From assembly GCF_002093975.1 (NCBI RefSeq), contig NZ_MSZZ01000074.1:1-37001 (forward strand): 37,001 nucleotides of DNA, written 5' to 3'. Every line of letters starts with the position of its first letter. Position 1 is the stretch's first letter. Origin of the DNA: Thermoactinospora rubra (GTDB lineage: Bacteria > Actinomycetota > Actinomycetes > Streptosporangiales > Streptosporangiaceae). The notes under the pieces are model-generated. The model did not search any database. It was not told the DNA's origin and saw only the letters and a list, made by a program, of their open reading frames with translations. The position numbers and the translations under genes were made by a program. This document shows, in pieces, positions 36,947 to 37,001 of the stretch.

Positions 36947-37001
36947 CATCCTCCCCCGCCTGAAGGCGGGGGATTCCAACCGTCACACCTATGCAGAATG
37001 G
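36943..37001 (-). mobile_element. Probable IS200/IS605-type element end (partial)
   Basis: CCCCCGCC (36953-36960) and GGCGGGGG (36965-36972) pair around TGAA, with TTGACATCCT before and GATTCC after. Read on minus this is the AATCCCCCGCC-TTCAGG-CGGGGGAGGATGTCAA type sequence (given here in parts) that often closes tnpB-bearing IS200/IS605 elements in actinobacteria. The rest of the element would lie right of the window; no transposase is visible here. Confidence 0.6.

Noticed and set aside
36961..37001. The right-edge hairpin as merely the lipoprotein terminator
   Set aside because: It could terminate transcription, but the flanks TTGACATCCT and GATTCC match the element-end pattern, and the stop codon lies inside the flank, so the mobile-element reading is preferred, though not proven.

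Overview
This 37 kb window is very GC-rich chromosomal DNA with GTG/TTG starts, GNAT, TetR, GntR, CGNR and MocR regulators and a rimP-nusA-infB-rbfA-truB-ribF-rpsO-pnp-dapB-dapA-rnj gene order. That points to an actinomycete, probably of the Streptomyces/Streptosporangiales kind; the family placement is inference. No tRNA, rRNA, CRISPR array or prophage is visible.

Layout. (1) 1-3.6 kb: a NarL-type sensor kinase (minus strand) diverges from a three-gene ABC export operon (ATPase and two permeases). (2) 3.6-6.2 kb: minus-strand rnj (RNase J) and dapA. (3) 6.5-20.7 kb: a roughly 14 kb accessory block between dapA and dapB. It holds a GntR/UTRA regulator, an MFS exporter with divergent TetR, a RadC-like protein, a structured intergenic region with five inverted repeats, a small unknown protein, two adjacent regulators each made only of two GntR winged helices, a decayed third copy, a methyltransferase, a secreted cysteine protein divergent from an HTH-transmembrane protein, a diiron ferritin-like protein, an EamA exporter with a MocR regulator, a monooxygenase-like protein, a CGNR regulator, two GNATs and MenA. 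(4) 20.8-36.3 kb: the conserved minus-strand housekeeping run rimP, nusA, ylxR, infB, ylxP, rbfA, DHH phosphoesterase, truB, ribF, rpsO, pnp, M16 protease, dapB, interrupted by one plus-strand TRM11-like methyltransferase. (5) Right edge: a lipoprotein gene whose stop codon abuts a hairpin typical of an IS200/IS605-type end.

The core block links transcription elongation (NusA), translation initiation (IF-2, RbfA, RimP), RNA modification and decay (TruB, PNPase, RNase J, YlxR, DHH nuclease), S15, flavin synthesis and the diaminopimelate branch (DapA, DapB). The accessory block mostly consists of self-contained pairs, each a transporter or enzyme beside its own divergent regulator.

The points most worth a second look are the tandem winged-helix cluster with its remnant and the neighbouring hairpin array (10.3-12.1 kb), a long hairpin upstream of dapA whose two mismatches become G.U pairs only in the dapA-sense RNA, a set of short tandem duplications placed exactly on start/stop codons in the first 3.6 kb, and the mobile-element end touching the lipoprotein gene.
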